Assembly (NCBI GenBank): GCA_009602725.1
Contig: WELB01000047.1
Span: 415,137 to 426,145 of the forward strand
DNA: 11,009 nucleotides
Direction: 5' to 3'
Source of the DNA: Spirogloea muscicola
Lineage: Eukaryota; Streptophyta; Zygnematophyceae; Spirogloeales; Spirogloeaceae
Shown piece by piece: positions 10,946 to 11,009 of this stretch. Each line of letters starts with the position of its first letter. Position 1 is the stretch's first letter. The notes beneath the pieces are model-generated. The model made no database searches. It had not been told where the DNA came from and saw nothing but the letters and a program-made list of their open reading frames with translations. A program made the position numbers and the translations under genes.

Positions 10946-11009
10946 CCGAGCAGCGCTCTGGGCGGGCCGGGGCGCCGCAGCGCCGCCGCGGCCCCCGGCG
11001 CGCGCCGCG
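10946..11009. other. GC-rich end of the window, unassigned
   Basis: Almost entirely G and C. On the minus strand it could hold the end of the upstream exon of the rhamnose mutarotase-like gene, but too little is present to choose a frame or donor. Confidence 0.3.

Overview
The window looks like nuclear DNA from a green alga, most plausibly a core chlorophyte of trebouxiophyte type. The lineage call rests on one gene: an intact orthologue of OEP80, the plastid outer-envelope Omp85 protein, which places the DNA in the green lineage. Supporting signs are GC-rich exons split by many short, less GC-rich introns, GT-AG splice sites, and plant/green-algal telomere-type (TTTAGGG) repeats. The class-level placement is inference.

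Layout, left to right. (1) 1-653, plus: the last two exons of an unrecognised, low-complexity protein gene cut by the window edge. (2) 654-1316: the gap between two convergent genes, taken to be 3' UTRs. (3) 1317-6272, minus: OEP80 in 15 exons, giving three POTRA domains and a C-terminal beta-barrel. All exon phases match and the joined length is 1860 nt (619 residues plus stop). One of its 14 introns has a GC donor, and the first carries a diverged duplication with tRNA-like boxes. (4) 6231-6526: an exact 140-bp direct repeat around a single N, best read as an assembly gap with unmerged overlap. (5) About 6527-6952: the head-to-head 5' region between OEP80 and polyubiquitin. (6) 6953-9022, plus: a six-unit polyubiquitin gene in three exons. 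Both introns sit at the same codon boundary, in units 2 and 4. (7) 9023-10084: a convergent gap with no gene seen. (8) 10085 to about 10910, minus: the 3' part of an L-rhamnose mutarotase-family gene, with telomere-like repeats on both sides of its first visible exon.

The genes are functionally unrelated: plastid protein insertion, ubiquitin supply, and deoxysugar anomer conversion. They are not an operon or cluster. I found no undescribed system. The most informative points are the polyubiquitin array (duplicated introns and a 5'-to-3' fall in GC3 under an invariant protein), the telomere-like repeats inside a gene, the tRNA-like element next to splice donors, and the likely mis-assembly at the N.
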